Source: Candidatus Pacearchaeota archaeon (GTDB lineage: Archaea > Nanobdellota > Nanobdellia > Pacearchaeales > GW2011-AR1). From it: a DNA stretch of 17,292 bases. Shown here in pieces: positions 6,306 to 13,127 of this stretch. How positions within the stretch are numbered: the first letter of the stretch is position 1; every line of letters begins with the position of its first letter. The translations under genes and the position numbers were made by a program. The DNA lies in assembly GCA_003554465.1 (NCBI GenBank), contig PWGL01000069.1:1-17292 (forward strand), written 5' to 3'. The notes beneath the pieces are model-generated. The model had not been told where the DNA came from, ran no database searches, and worked only from the letters and a program-made list of their open reading frames with translations.

Positions 6306-6715
6306 GTGAAGAAAATAAAATGATAGCTGTTATAAGAATAAGCGGGAAGGTAGATGTTTCTGAAAAGATTAAGAATACATTAGATAGGTTAGATACAAGG
6401 AGAAAATATTCTTGTAATATCTTTAAGGAAGAATTTATTAAAGGAATGTTGAAAAAAGTTAGGGATTATGTTGCCTATGGGTATGTCGATGATAAGATGG
6501 TGAAAAAATTAGTGGAGAAGAGGGGGAAAGGTGATGTGAATTCTGAAAAAGTTGTTAAGGGTTTGAAAGAAGGTAAAAAACCTAAAGAATTAGGTCTAAA
6601 AAGCTGTTTTAGGTTGCACCCTCCAAGAGGTGGAATAAATACAAAGCAACACTATCCTAGAGGTGTCTTGGGAAAACATGAAGATATAAGTAAATTGTTA
6701 GAGAGAATGTTATAA
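6302..6715 (+). CDS. rpl30: Large ribosomal subunit protein uL30
   Basis: 50S protein; the archaeal form is longer than the bacterial one, and 137 residues fits. It begins with the family strand 'MIAVIRISGKVDVSEKIKNTLDRL', continues with 'YVAYGYVDDKMVKKLVEKRGKG', and ends with the archaeal/eukaryotic 'FRLHPPRGGINTKQHYPRGVLG'. The start overlaps uS5 by ATGA and the stop shares one base with the uL15 start (TAATG at 6713-6717), so translation is likely coupled on both sides. Confidence 0.95.
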   Translation: MSEENKMIAVIRISGKVDVSEKIKNTLDRLDTRRKYSCNIFKEEFIKGMLKKVRDYVAYGYVDDKMVKKLVEKRGKGDVNSEKVVKGLKEGKKPKELGLKSCFRLHPPRGGINTKQHYPRGVLGKHEDISKLLERML

Positions 6716-7170
6716 TGGTAAAGCTGAAAAAGAGGAAAAAATCTAGTAGGAATAGGGGTAATACTTCATTTAGAGGGGCTAGAAAAAAAGCTAGAGGGAA
6801 AGGTCATAAAGGTGGTAAAGGTATGTCTGGTAGCGGAAAAAGAGCAGACCAGAAAAAAACATATATATTCAGATACAAACATCCTTATTTTGGAAGGGCA
6901 GGCAGGAAAAGAACTAGGAAAAGAGAGAATAAGATAAATGTGGGGACAATAAATGATAACTTGGAAAATTTTGTTAATAATGGAAGAGCAGAGAAAGGTA
7001 AAGGTTATAAAATAATTCTAAAAGATTATAAGGTATTAGGTAATGGTGAGATTGAAAAAAGTGTAGAAGTTCATGCCAGCAGTTTTTCAAAATTGGCCAA
7101 AGAGAAAATTGAGAAAGCTGGCGGCAAGGCGGTGGATTTAAGATCTAGCAATAAGAAATCGGAAAAATGA
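6715..7170 (+). CDS. rpl15: Large ribosomal subunit protein uL15
   Basis: 50S assembly protein whose extended basic N-terminus penetrates 23S rRNA. The 151 residues show the glycine/basic N-terminus ('RGARKKARGKGHKGGKGMSGSGKR'), the 'YIFRYKHPYFGRAG' segment, and the folded C-terminal part ending 'ASSFSKLAKEKIEKAGGKAVDL'. A short Lys/Ser tail follows. The stop overlaps secY by ATGA (7167-7170), coupling ribosomal protein and translocon synthesis. Confidence 0.94.
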   Translation: MVKLKKRKKSSRNRGNTSFRGARKKARGKGHKGGKGMSGSGKRADQKKTYIFRYKHPYFGRAGRKRTRKRENKINVGTINDNLENFVNNGRAEKGKGYKIILKDYKVLGNGEIEKSVEVHASSFSKLAKEKIEKAGGKAVDLRSSNKKSEK

Positions 7171-8564
7171 GGTTGCAGAATATATTACAGAATTTGCCGG
7201 AAGTTAAAGGTCCAAAAGAGAAAAAATTAAGCTTTAATAAGAAACTTAAATGGACTGTCACAATTTTGATTATTTTCTTTATACTCGCAAATATACCATT
7301 ATATGGTTTAGCTGAGGCAGCTTTAAGACAGTTTGAGTATCTTGCTGTTATTATGGGTACTGAATTCGGGAGTATTATCAGTTTGGGTATCGGCCCAATC
7401 GTAATGGCCTCAATTATACTTCAATTATTGGTGGGAAGTAATATTATTAATATTGACACCTCCACTGAAGAAGGTAAAAAATACTTCCAAGGTATTCAAA
7501 AACTTATGGTTTTATTTTTCATAATCTTTGAGGCAATGGTTTACGTTTTAATGAAAGGTATTCAGGCTCATCCAGGTTATACCTCAATAGTTATCTTCCA
7601 ACTAATATTAGGTGGTCTTGCTATATTATTTATGGATGAGGTTATTCAGAAATATGGTTTTGGCTCGGGAGTATCGCTATTTATAGCCGCAGGTGTTTCT
7701 TGGAGATTGTTTGTAGGTGTTTTTGGAGTTTTAACCGAGACAGGTTTGGGATGGCCTATAGGTCCTGGAGACCCAATAGGTAAGGTTTGGATTGTGATAA
7801 AATCTTTAATTGAGCAAAATCCTCAGGGTGCTTTAGCCGCATTAGCAGTTCTTGTTGCCACAGTAATTGTCTTCCTGATGGTTGTTTTTGCACAGTCACT
7901 GAAAGTTGAAATCCCTCTATCTTTTTCAAGGTTAAAAGGTTATGGTATGAAATGGCCATTAAAATTCTTTTATGCATCTGTAATTCCTGTTATCTTGACA
8001 TCGGCACTTGAGGCAAACATACAGTTATTTGGAGGGTTATTACAGGGATGGTTAGGAAGACCTACTTTATTAGGTAATTTTGTGGACGGGCGAGCAATCT
8101 GTGCGGCTGATGGTTGTGGACTGGCTTACTGGTTATCACCTTTTGACTTGTTAGGAAATGTAATAAGAGGTAGCTTGCAGACAATATTTATTCCGAGAGC
8201 AATAACCCATATACTATTCTATATGATTGTTGCCGCAGTATTCTCTGTTTTCTGGGTAAAGACATCGGGTATGGACTCAAGAAGTCAGGCAGAAAAAATT
8301 ATGAATTCTGGACTTCAGATACCTGGATTTAGGAAAGATGAGAGAGTTTTAGAATCAGTACTATCTAGATATATAATGCCTCTTACAGTTATGGGTGGTT
8401 TAGCTATAGGTTTATTGGCAGCAGGTGCTAACTTATTTGGAGCATTGACAGGAGGAACATCAATATTACTAGCAGTAATGATACTATATCAGCTATATGA
8501 GGAAATTGCCAAGCAGCACGCCATGGATATGCATCCTGCCTTAAAGAAGATTATAGGGGGTTAA
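7167..8564 (+). CDS. secY: Protein translocase subunit SecY (Sec61 alpha homologue)
   Basis: Pore-forming subunit of the Sec translocon in the cytoplasmic membrane. The 465 residues contain about ten hydrophobic spans in the family layout. Recognisable segments include the cytosolic N-terminus with 'PEVKGPKEKKLSF', first span at about 28-45, the 'GSIISLGIGPIVMASIILQLL' plug/TM2 region, 'YGFGSGVSLFIAAGV', 'FFYASVIPVILTSALEANIQLF', and the end 'LYEEIAKQHAMDMHPALKKIIG'. An outer loop near residues 305-322 carries two cysteines (C312, C317), which I do not recall as a general SecY feature. It is the last gene of the ribosomal superoperon; no adenylate kinase gene follows. Confidence 0.96.
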   Translation: MRLQNILQNLPEVKGPKEKKLSFNKKLKWTVTILIIFFILANIPLYGLAEAALRQFEYLAVIMGTEFGSIISLGIGPIVMASIILQLLVGSNIINIDTSTEEGKKYFQGIQKLMVLFFIIFEAMVYVLMKGIQAHPGYTSIVIFQLILGGLAILFMDEVIQKYGFGSGVSLFIAAGVSWRLFVGVFGVLTETGLGWPIGPGDPIGKVWIVIKSLIEQNPQGALAALAVLVATVIVFLMVVFAQSLKVEIPLSFSRLKGYGMKWPLKFFYASVIPVILTSALEANIQLFGGLLQGWLGRPTLLGNFVDGRAICAADGCGLAYWLSPFDLLGNVIRGSLQTIFIPRAITHILFYMIVAAVFSVFWVKTSGMDSRSQAEKIMNSGLQIPGFRKDERVLESVLSRYIMPLTVMGGLAIGLLAAGANLFGALTGGTSILLAVMILYQLYEEIAKQHAMDMHPALKKIIGG

Positions 8565-8566
8565 GC

Positions 8567-8575
8567 TTTTAAATA
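8567..8575 (+). promoter_or_regulatory. TATA box for the YidC-like gene
   Basis: TTTTAAATA lies 3 bases after the secY stop. Its centre is about 28 bases before the ATG at 8599, the spacing expected if transcription starts at the start codon. Confidence 0.6.
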
Positions 8576-8598
8576 ATAAAAGATTTTGATATTGTAGA

Positions 8599-9114
8599 AT
8601 GATAGATATGAAAAAAATTATACTTGTTTTTATACTGGCTATGTCTGTGCCTTTATTATGGGATAGTGTCCCAATAATTAAAGATAGTGTTCACGCTGTC
8701 CTAAATCCTACATTTGGCGCATTACTAGAATGGCATATAGTGATAGGATTTTTAATAGTGGCAGGATTTTTGTCTTTATTACTTTCTCTGGCCCAGAAAT
8801 TTGTTATTGATCAGGATGCACTTAAGGCTATTAAAGATAAACAGAAGAAGATTCAAAAAAAGATGAAAGATCACCAGAAAAATGGTGAGCATAAAAAAGT
8901 TATGGAGCTACAGAAAGAGATGTTCTCTCATATGGGGGAGACTATGAAACATAGTATGGAGCCCATGATTTACACTATGATCCCTATGATACTTTTTTTT
9001 AGGTGGTTTTATGATACATTGCACCCTATATGGGGTAACTGGTGGTTAGCTTATTATATAGGCGCAAGTATGGCATTTAGTATTGTTTTAAGAAAAATAT
9101 TGAAATTGGCTTAA
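8599..9114 (+). CDS. YidC-like membrane insertase (DUF106, Ylp/EMC3/TMCO1 family)
   Basis: Archaeal member of the Oxa1/YidC/EMC3 superfamily, which helps membrane proteins insert, probably alongside SecY and ribosomes. The 171 residues show a first span at 5-21, a second at 42-66, a charged helical hairpin or coiled coil at about 72-118, and further spans at 122-139 and 150-166. The 'MEPMIYTMIPMILFFRWF' segment at the third span is typical of DUF106. These genes are usually found near secY in archaea, as here. A second ATG at 8608 is possible; the promoter position favours 8599, with no leader. Confidence 0.88.
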   Translation: MIDMKKIILVFILAMSVPLLWDSVPIIKDSVHAVLNPTFGALLEWHIVIGFLIVAGFLSLLLSLAQKFVIDQDALKAIKDKQKKIQKKMKDHQKNGEHKKVMELQKEMFSHMGETMKHSMEPMIYTMIPMILFFRWFYDTLHPIWGNWWLAYYIGASMAFSIVLRKILKLA

Positions 9115-9137
9115 ATTTAAAAAGGTCAATGAGTGAG

Positions 9138-9146
9138 TTATAAATA
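9138..9146 (+). promoter_or_regulatory. TATA box for prefoldin alpha
   Basis: TTATAAATA, whose first eight bases are centred about 25 bases before the ATG at 9167. This predicts a leaderless transcript separate from the upstream gene. Confidence 0.65.
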
Positions 9147-9166
9147 AGTAAAATCTATATGTTAAT

Positions 9167-9568
9167 ATGGAAGATAAACAAAAACAGCAGCAATATATGC
9201 AAGAATTTGGTCAGTTGCAACAGCATTCTAAACAGTTGCAAGAGCAGTTGGAGCAGGTTAATCAACAAATTAATGAATTTGAGGATTTAAAAAATAGTAT
9301 AGACAGTATTGAAGATAGTGATGATAAAAATATGTTGGCTCCTGTAGGTAAGGGTGTATTTTTCAAATCTGAGATGAAGGGTGAGAAGTTATTTGTGAGT
9401 GTTGGTAGCAATATTGTTGTTAAGAGAGAGCCAGATAAAGCTAAAAAAATTGTAGATAAACAGATTGATAGGATGAGAGATGTTAAGAATGAGTTGATGG
9501 ATAAGATTGAGGAAATTAATTCGCATTTCCAGAAAATGATGGCAGATATACAAGGCCAGGCTCAGTAA
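9167..9568 (+). CDS. pfdA: Prefoldin subunit alpha (GimC alpha)
   Basis: Subunit of the jellyfish-shaped prefoldin hexamer, which holds unfolded proteins and passes them to the thermosome chaperonin in the cytoplasm. The 133 residues have an N-terminal coiled coil (about 1-52, very Gln-rich), a beta-hairpin segment at 56-86 ('LAPVGKGVFFKSEM' then 'LFVSVGSNIVVKRE') and a C-terminal coiled coil at about 88-128. The 'P-x-G-x-G-V-x-x-K' and 'V-x-V-G' strands are those of alpha rather than beta subunits. Own TATA box; the downstream neighbour is convergent. Confidence 0.88.
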   Translation: MEDKQKQQQYMQEFGQLQQHSKQLQEQLEQVNQQINEFEDLKNSIDSIEDSDDKNMLAPVGKGVFFKSEMKGEKLFVSVGSNIVVKREPDKAKKIVDKQIDRMRDVKNELMDKIEEINSHFQKMMADIQGQAQ

Positions 9569-9605
9569 TTTTTAATTATTTCTTAGAGTTTTTCTTCTTT
9601 GTATT
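9569..9605 (+). terminator. T-rich terminator region after prefoldin alpha
   Basis: Directly after the TAA the + strand has repeated T runs (ttttt, then ttttt and cttcttt) without a strong hairpin, as in archaeal intrinsic termination. T-richness continues into the convergent gene's 3' end, up to about 9735. Confidence 0.5.
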
Positions 9606-9616
9606 TATGTAAAGAT

Positions 9617-10585
9617 TTATTTTGATTTACTTCTTTTAGTTTTTCTTTTATTTCTCTTTTTACATTTATTGCTTTTTGATTTTGTCTTTTTATTCTTTCT
9701 ATTTATTTTATTTTCTTTTTTCTCCCTTTTCTCAACTTTCTTTATGAAGGTGGGTAAGGTATATGTTCCCATCTCGCTTATAACTCTCTTGATATGTTTT
9801 TTTGGGACCTCTTCGAAAGCAAAATTTGCCACATTGGTCTCTTTAGGTTTATCTTTCCATACCTCTTCAAAATCCCTTTTCTCCAAATCTACATGTTTTG
9901 TATATTTCCAGCTATCTGCTATAATATATACCGGTATGTTATTTTCGTTAGCTATTGCCGCAAACATTCCGCTCCCGACCTTATTTACTATTGCATTTTT
10001 TAATATTGCGTCACTCCCTAAAAAAACCATATCTGCCTTATGTGTTTTTTGTAATGCCTTTATGGCTATCATGGCCGCATTGTCTGTGAATGTTGTCACA
10101 TCTATGCCTGCCTTACTTAATTCCTTACTTGTCTTCCTTCCCTGATATAGTGGCCTTGTCTCTGTATTATAAACCTCTAAGTTTACCCCTTTTCTATAAG
10201 AATACTTTATGGCTTTAACCACATTTGTAGAATGGCAGTGTGTGAAAATAGTCATTTTCCTTCCTAACTTTTTTTGCTTGTCTTTCAAAAGTTCTGAAAC
10301 TTCTTTATTTATTTTTTCCTGGGCTTTATCAAAATGCTCTAAAACTTCATAATAACCTAACTTATCAAACTTCTTTATAGCATTTACCAGCATTGGCTCG
10401 GTAGGTCTTGCGCTAACTAGTCTTTCTTTTGTTTCTTTATTAGGTAATAAATGGTAAGCATTTAATGCTTCCTTGGCTATAGTTCTGGCTCCCTGGATTT
10501 CCACATTCTTAATACCTTTGACAACTTCATCTATTTTTGCCCTATCTCTTTTTTCTTTCAGGTTTCTAAATAATTCTTTAAACAT
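9617..10585 (-). CDS. Ribose-1,5-bisphosphate isomerase / aIF2B-family protein
   Basis: Member of the eIF2B alpha/beta/delta fold family. Ribose-1,5-bisphosphate isomerase converts ribose-1,5-bisphosphate to ribulose-1,5-bisphosphate in the archaeal AMP salvage pathway that feeds type III RuBisCO. The protein has the 'THC' motif (C117), the 'ETRPLYQGR' loop at 142-150, and 'GSD' (D192) followed by 'NKVGS'. A Cys and Asp at these places are the catalytic pair in the isomerase; eIF2B-type relatives lack them. The start at 10585 (322 residues) is preferred over 10639 because a minus-strand TATA box at 10607-10614 would lie inside the longer form. The last 38 or so residues are a Lys/Arg/Asn/Ser-rich tail. 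The usual NG after the Asp is NA here. A translation-factor-like or other sugar-phosphate role is not excluded. Confidence 0.78.
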   Translation of the reverse strand: MFKELFRNLKEKRDRAKIDEVVKGIKNVEIQGARTIAKEALNAYHLLPNKETKERLVSARPTEPMLVNAIKKFDKLGYYEVLEHFDKAQEKINKEVSELLKDKQKKLGRKMTIFTHCHSTNVVKAIKYSYRKGVNLEVYNTETRPLYQGRKTSKELSKAGIDVTTFTDNAAMIAIKALQKTHKADMVFLGSDAILKNAIVNKVGSGMFAAIANENNIPVYIIADSWKYTKHVDLEKRDFEEVWKDKPKETNVANFAFEEVPKKHIKRVISEMGTYTLPTFIKKVEKREKKENKINRKNKKTKSKSNKCKKRNKRKTKRSKSK

Positions 10586-10606
10586 ATTACAACTAAAAAT
10601 CAGAAG

Positions 10607-10614
10607 TATAAAAA
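10607..10614 (-). promoter_or_regulatory. TATA box for the isomerase-family gene (minus strand)
   Basis: Read on the minus strand this is TTTTTATA, centred about 25 bases before the ATG at 10585. It supports a leaderless start there and argues against the longer reading frame. Confidence 0.65.
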
Positions 10615-10759
10615 CTTTGTTGACTATTTGATTTGGCATAATTGTTAAAAATCTCTAAATTTCTTTAGTTAAAGGGAATAATTTAAAAAGGAAGATAAAA
10701 ATATCAAAATACGAGGAAGGTTTTTAAACAAAAAATTTTCTAAAAAAATAAACATAAAG

Positions 10760-10777
10760 TTTAAATTGCTTAAAATC
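10760..10777 (+). promoter_or_regulatory. Probable TATA region for the SpoIIM-like gene
   Basis: Two candidates overlap here: TTTAAATT at 10760-10767 (about 33 bases before the ATG, giving a short leader that could include GAGG at 10787-10790) and TTAAAAT at 10770-10776 (about 24 bases before the ATG, leaderless). The sequence does not decide between them. Confidence 0.45.
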
Positions 10778-10796
10778 TTTTGAAAAGAGGAAAAAA

Positions 10797-11648
10797 ATGT
10801 TAGAAACACTATTCAATGTAAAGAAAGCGGAGAGAAGTCCGTGGGAGATGCTATTTATAGGTATTTTTTATGGTTCATTATCTATCCTATTAGCAAGCTG
10901 GGTTTTCTCATCTGATGCCATTCTTTCAAAATATCAGGGTGTTTTGGTTGTTTTGTTTACAGTTATGTTTACCTTGCCATTTATGTATTATATGATAAAA
11001 AATGAGGAGAAAGAAGAATCTAAAAATTATGGTAAGATGAGGGTATTTAAGGAGCACTATGTGACAATAATGGCACTTATGTGGTTATTTTTAGGCCTTA
11101 TTCTTTCTTATTCAGCAATACATATGATATTGCCAACTACTGATACACTAGATGCCCAGATAGAAACTTATTGCATGATTAATAGTCCCACAGATATTGA
11201 AGAATGTGTAGAAAGGTATAAGGGGGAAACTACCACAATTACAGGCCGTACTGCCGGGGAAACTACTGTGAAAATATTTTCAAACAATATGTATGTTCTT
11301 ATAATAACAATTATATTTTCCCTCATTTTTGGGGCAGGAGCAATATTTATTTTGGCCTGGAATGCCTCTGTCATAGCTGCCGCAGTGGGAATTTTTACAG
11401 AGTATTCTCTTGCTAGATTGCCCTTAGGCATAGCTAGATATATGATTCATGGGTTTCCTGAAATTGCGGCTTACTTCATAGCCGCCCTTGCTGGAGGTAT
11501 AGTTGGTGTTGCTGTAGTTAGGCATGATATGGAGGGAGAAAAATTTTGGAGTATATTACAAGATAGCATAATAATGATTATAATGGCCATAATTCTTTTA
11601 GCCATAGCCGCAATAATTGAGGTTTATATTACTCCTATGTTATTTTAA
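10797..11648 (+). CDS. SpoIIM/DUF95-family multi-span membrane protein
   Basis: Integral membrane protein related to stage II sporulation protein M. In archaea the role of this family is unknown and has nothing to do with sporulation. The 283 residues have spans at about 16-37, 48-67, 89-110, one or two spans at 165-198, and then 220-241 and 256-277. The family signature lies in the second half: paired Asn at 163-164, Gly-rich span, N189, and 'HGFPEIAAYFIAALAGG' at 218-234. A loop of roughly 50 residues between spans 3 and 4 holds two cysteines (C126, C137) and is rich in Thr. It stands alone between promoters, divergent from the isomerase-family gene. Confidence 0.82.
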   Translation: MLETLFNVKKAERSPWEMLFIGIFYGSLSILLASWVFSSDAILSKYQGVLVVLFTVMFTLPFMYYMIKNEEKEESKNYGKMRVFKEHYVTIMALMWLFLGLILSYSAIHMILPTTDTLDAQIETYCMINSPTDIEECVERYKGETTTITGRTAGETTVKIFSNNMYVLIITIIFSLIFGAGAIFILAWNASVIAAAVGIFTEYSLARLPLGIARYMIHGFPEIAAYFIAALAGGIVGVAVVRHDMEGEKFWSILQDSIIMIIMAIILLAIAAIIEVYITPMLF

Positions 11649-11658
11649 TCAGGAAAAC

Positions 11659-11666
11659 TTATATAT
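11659..11666 (+). promoter_or_regulatory. TATA box for the small zinc-ribbon gene
   Basis: TTATATAT, centred about 25 bases before the ATG at 11687. The pyrimidine-rich run at 11667-11680 between box and start might also help end the upstream transcript. Confidence 0.6.
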
Positions 11667-11686
11667 CCTTTTTTCTTTTATATATT

Positions 11687-11836
11687 ATGACTTCATTCGT
11701 ATGTATAAATTGTGGATATAGGTTTGATTCAGATAAGAAAAAAGAGTGTCCTTATTGTGGGAAAAGAAATGTGGAAAAGAAAAAATCTGCAGATGAGTTG
11801 GTCAATAATGTTAGAGTTAGCGGAGATAGAAATTAA
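11687..11836 (+). CDS. 49-residue zinc-ribbon protein of unknown function
   Basis: A small reading frame from ATG at 11687 to TAA at 11834-11836. It has two CxxC pairs (C6/C9 and C21/C24, the second as CPYCG) separated by 11 residues, the spacing of a zinc ribbon. A short helix-like end rich in Lys follows, containing 'SADELVNNV'. A well-placed TATA box supports real expression. Length and CPYCG recall RNA polymerase subunit P (Rpb12), but I do not see that subunit's usual residues after the second pair, so I leave it unassigned. Nucleic-acid or protein binding is plausible only from the fold. Confidence 0.72.
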   Translation: MTSFVCINCGYRFDSDKKKECPYCGKRNVEKKKSADELVNNVRVSGDRN

Positions 11837-11850
11837 TTATTTTTATATTT
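11837..11850 (+). terminator. T-rich stretch after the zinc-ribbon gene
   Basis: The sequence after the stop (ttatttttatattt) is a T-rich run with no clear hairpin, a plausible archaeal terminator just before the next promoter. Confidence 0.35.
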
Positions 11851-11860
11851 CCAGGGTAAA

Positions 11861-11868
11861 TTTAAAAA
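11861..11868 (+). promoter_or_regulatory. TATA box for the GPT-family glycosyltransferase
   Basis: TTTAAAAA, centred about 25 bases before the ATG at 11890. This selects that ATG rather than the TTG at 11875. Confidence 0.6.
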
Positions 11869-11889
11869 GCTCTCTTGCCTTTTGAAAAT

Positions 11890-12888
11890 ATGGAAAAAAT
11901 GTTATTATATATGCCTTTACTGATAGGTTTTTTAGTCACTATTTTATTTCTACCCTCATGGATTAAGAAATGTAATGAGCTTAATCTTTTATGGAAAGAT
12001 ATGAATAAATACAATAAAAGAAATGTGGCATCTTCTGGTGGCTTAATAGTTGTCATGGGTTTTGTTTTAGGTACCTTATTTTATATTGCTTTTAGGACTT
12101 TTTTCAGGATTGGTACAGAGGTAAGTTTGCAAATATTCGCTCTTTTGACAACAATACTAATTTTTTCTCTTATAGGTCTGACTGATGATTTATTAGGTTG
12201 GAAAAAAGGTGGCCTGTCAAAAAGATTGAGAGTTGTATTGGCTTTTATTGCCGCTATACCTCTGGTTGTTATTAACGCAGGTACCAGCTCAATGTCTATA
12301 CCTTTGTTTGGGAGTGTTGATTTTGGATTATTATACCCTTTATTAATAATACCTCTTGGGATTGCCGCATGTGCGACAGTATATAATTTTCTCGCGGGGT
12401 TTAATGGTTTAGAGGCTAGTCAGGGTATTTTAGTTATAGGTTTTTTGAGCTATGTTGCTTATGTAACAAACAGTCGATGGTTAGCACTTATAGGCTTAAT
12501 TATGATTTCATGTTTGACAGCTTTTTTAATATTTAACTGGTCTCCGGCCAGGATATTTCCTGGGGACATACTAACATATTCTATAGGTGCCTTAATTGCC
12601 ATAATGGCAATTTTGGGAGATTTTCATAAAATAGCCGTATTTGTTTTTATACCTTTCATTATTGAGCTAGGGCTAAAGTCAAGAGGTAAACTAAAAAAGC
12701 ATTCTTTCGGTAAACCGAATAAAAATAACAGCTTAGGCTTAAAATATGATAAAATTTATAGTCTAAATCATTTAGGAATATACATATTATGTAAGGTTAA
12801 AGAGAAAGTTTATGAGAGAGATATTGTATTTTTCATTTTAGGTATTCATTTAATTTTCATATTATTCGCCTGGATCTTGTTTATGTGA
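11890..12888 (+). CDS. GPT/MraY-family phosphoglycosyltransferase (Alg7/AglH-like)
   Basis: Polytopic membrane enzyme of the family that moves a sugar-1-phosphate (typically GlcNAc-1-P from UDP-GlcNAc) to a polyprenyl/dolichyl phosphate, the first step of lipid-linked glycan assembly. The 332 residues have about ten hydrophobic spans. Family motifs are visible: D99-D100 in 'GLTDDLLGWKKGG', 'NFLAGFNGLEASQG' at 166-179, 'FPGDILTYSIGALI' at 223-236, and a cytosolic loop with 'HSFGKPNKNN' then 'YDKIYSLNH' at 271-294. The combination looks more like eukaryotic/archaeal Alg7 than bacterial MraY. The start at 11890 fits the promoter. Location upstream of STT3 supports a role in N-glycosylation. The exact sugar cannot be read from sequence. 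Confidence 0.83.
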   Translation: MEKMLLYMPLLIGFLVTILFLPSWIKKCNELNLLWKDMNKYNKRNVASSGGLIVVMGFVLGTLFYIAFRTFFRIGTEVSLQIFALLTTILIFSLIGLTDDLLGWKKGGLSKRLRVVLAFIAAIPLVVINAGTSSMSIPLFGSVDFGLLYPLLIIPLGIAACATVYNFLAGFNGLEASQGILVIGFLSYVAYVTNSRWLALIGLIMISCLTAFLIFNWSPARIFPGDILTYSIGALIAIMAILGDFHKIAVFVFIPFIIELGLKSRGKLKKHSFGKPNKNNSLGLKYDKIYSLNHLGIYILCKVKEKVYERDIVFFILGIHLIFILFAWILFM

Positions 12889-12922
12889 AAAGTAAACTGA
12901 TTTTGATTTAAAAGGAATAGAG

Positions 12923-12938
12923 TTATAAAGTTATAAAA
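12923..12938 (+). promoter_or_regulatory. Duplicated TATA element before the membrane microprotein
   Basis: Two back-to-back copies of gttataaa(a/g) occupy 12922-12938. Their centres are about 30 and 22 bases before the ATG at 12957, bracketing the roughly 25-base spacing seen elsewhere in the window. Confidence 0.5.
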
Positions 12939-12956
12939 CAATATAATAATAGTAAA

Positions 12957-13067
12957 ATGATTAAAAGTAAAAAAGGATTGGTTATTAAATTAGTGTGGAA
13001 GATAGTTATTTTAGTTCTTGCCGCATTTGGCCTATATATCTTGCTTAGAATTTTTGGAATATTATAA
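12957..13067 (+). CDS. 36-residue single-span membrane microprotein (unrecognised)
   Basis: ATG at 12957 to TAA at 13065-13067. The product has a basic front (Lys at 3, 5, 6 and 11) followed by one hydrophobic segment (about residues 12-30, Val/Ile/Leu-rich with 'VLAAFGLYILL'), an Arg at 31 and a hydrophobic end. Positive charges before the span predict the N-terminus inside. It has TATA elements at suitable distance and a T-rich stretch after it, so it looks like its own transcription unit. I do not recognise a family. Its position between GPT and STT3 makes a small accessory subunit of the glycosylation machinery conceivable (OST complexes in eukaryotes contain mini-membrane subunits), but this is only inference; a chance ORF is not excluded. 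Confidence 0.5.
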   Translation: MIKSKKGLVIKLVWKIVILVLAAFGLYILLRIFGIL

Positions 13068-13085
13068 TAATTTATTTTTATTATT
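13068..13085 (+). terminator. T-rich stretch after the microprotein
   Basis: The sequence right after the stop (taatttatttttattatt) has a TTTTT core and no hairpin. It is a possible archaeal terminator. Confidence 0.35.
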
Positions 13086-13127
13086 AATCTACTAAAGTCC
13101 TACATATTGCTAACTTTGGTTTATCTA

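Noticed and set aside
9669..10145. 158-codon + strand reading frame opposite the isomerase-family gene
   Set aside because: Its Phe/Leu/Ser-rich product mirrors the Lys/Glu-rich antisense coding strand, and the minus-strand gene has clear family motifs and a promoter.
11875..11889. TTG start for the GPT-family gene
   Set aside because: The TTG lies only about 10 bases after the TATA box; ATG at 11890 fits the roughly 25-base spacing and gives a normal N-terminus.
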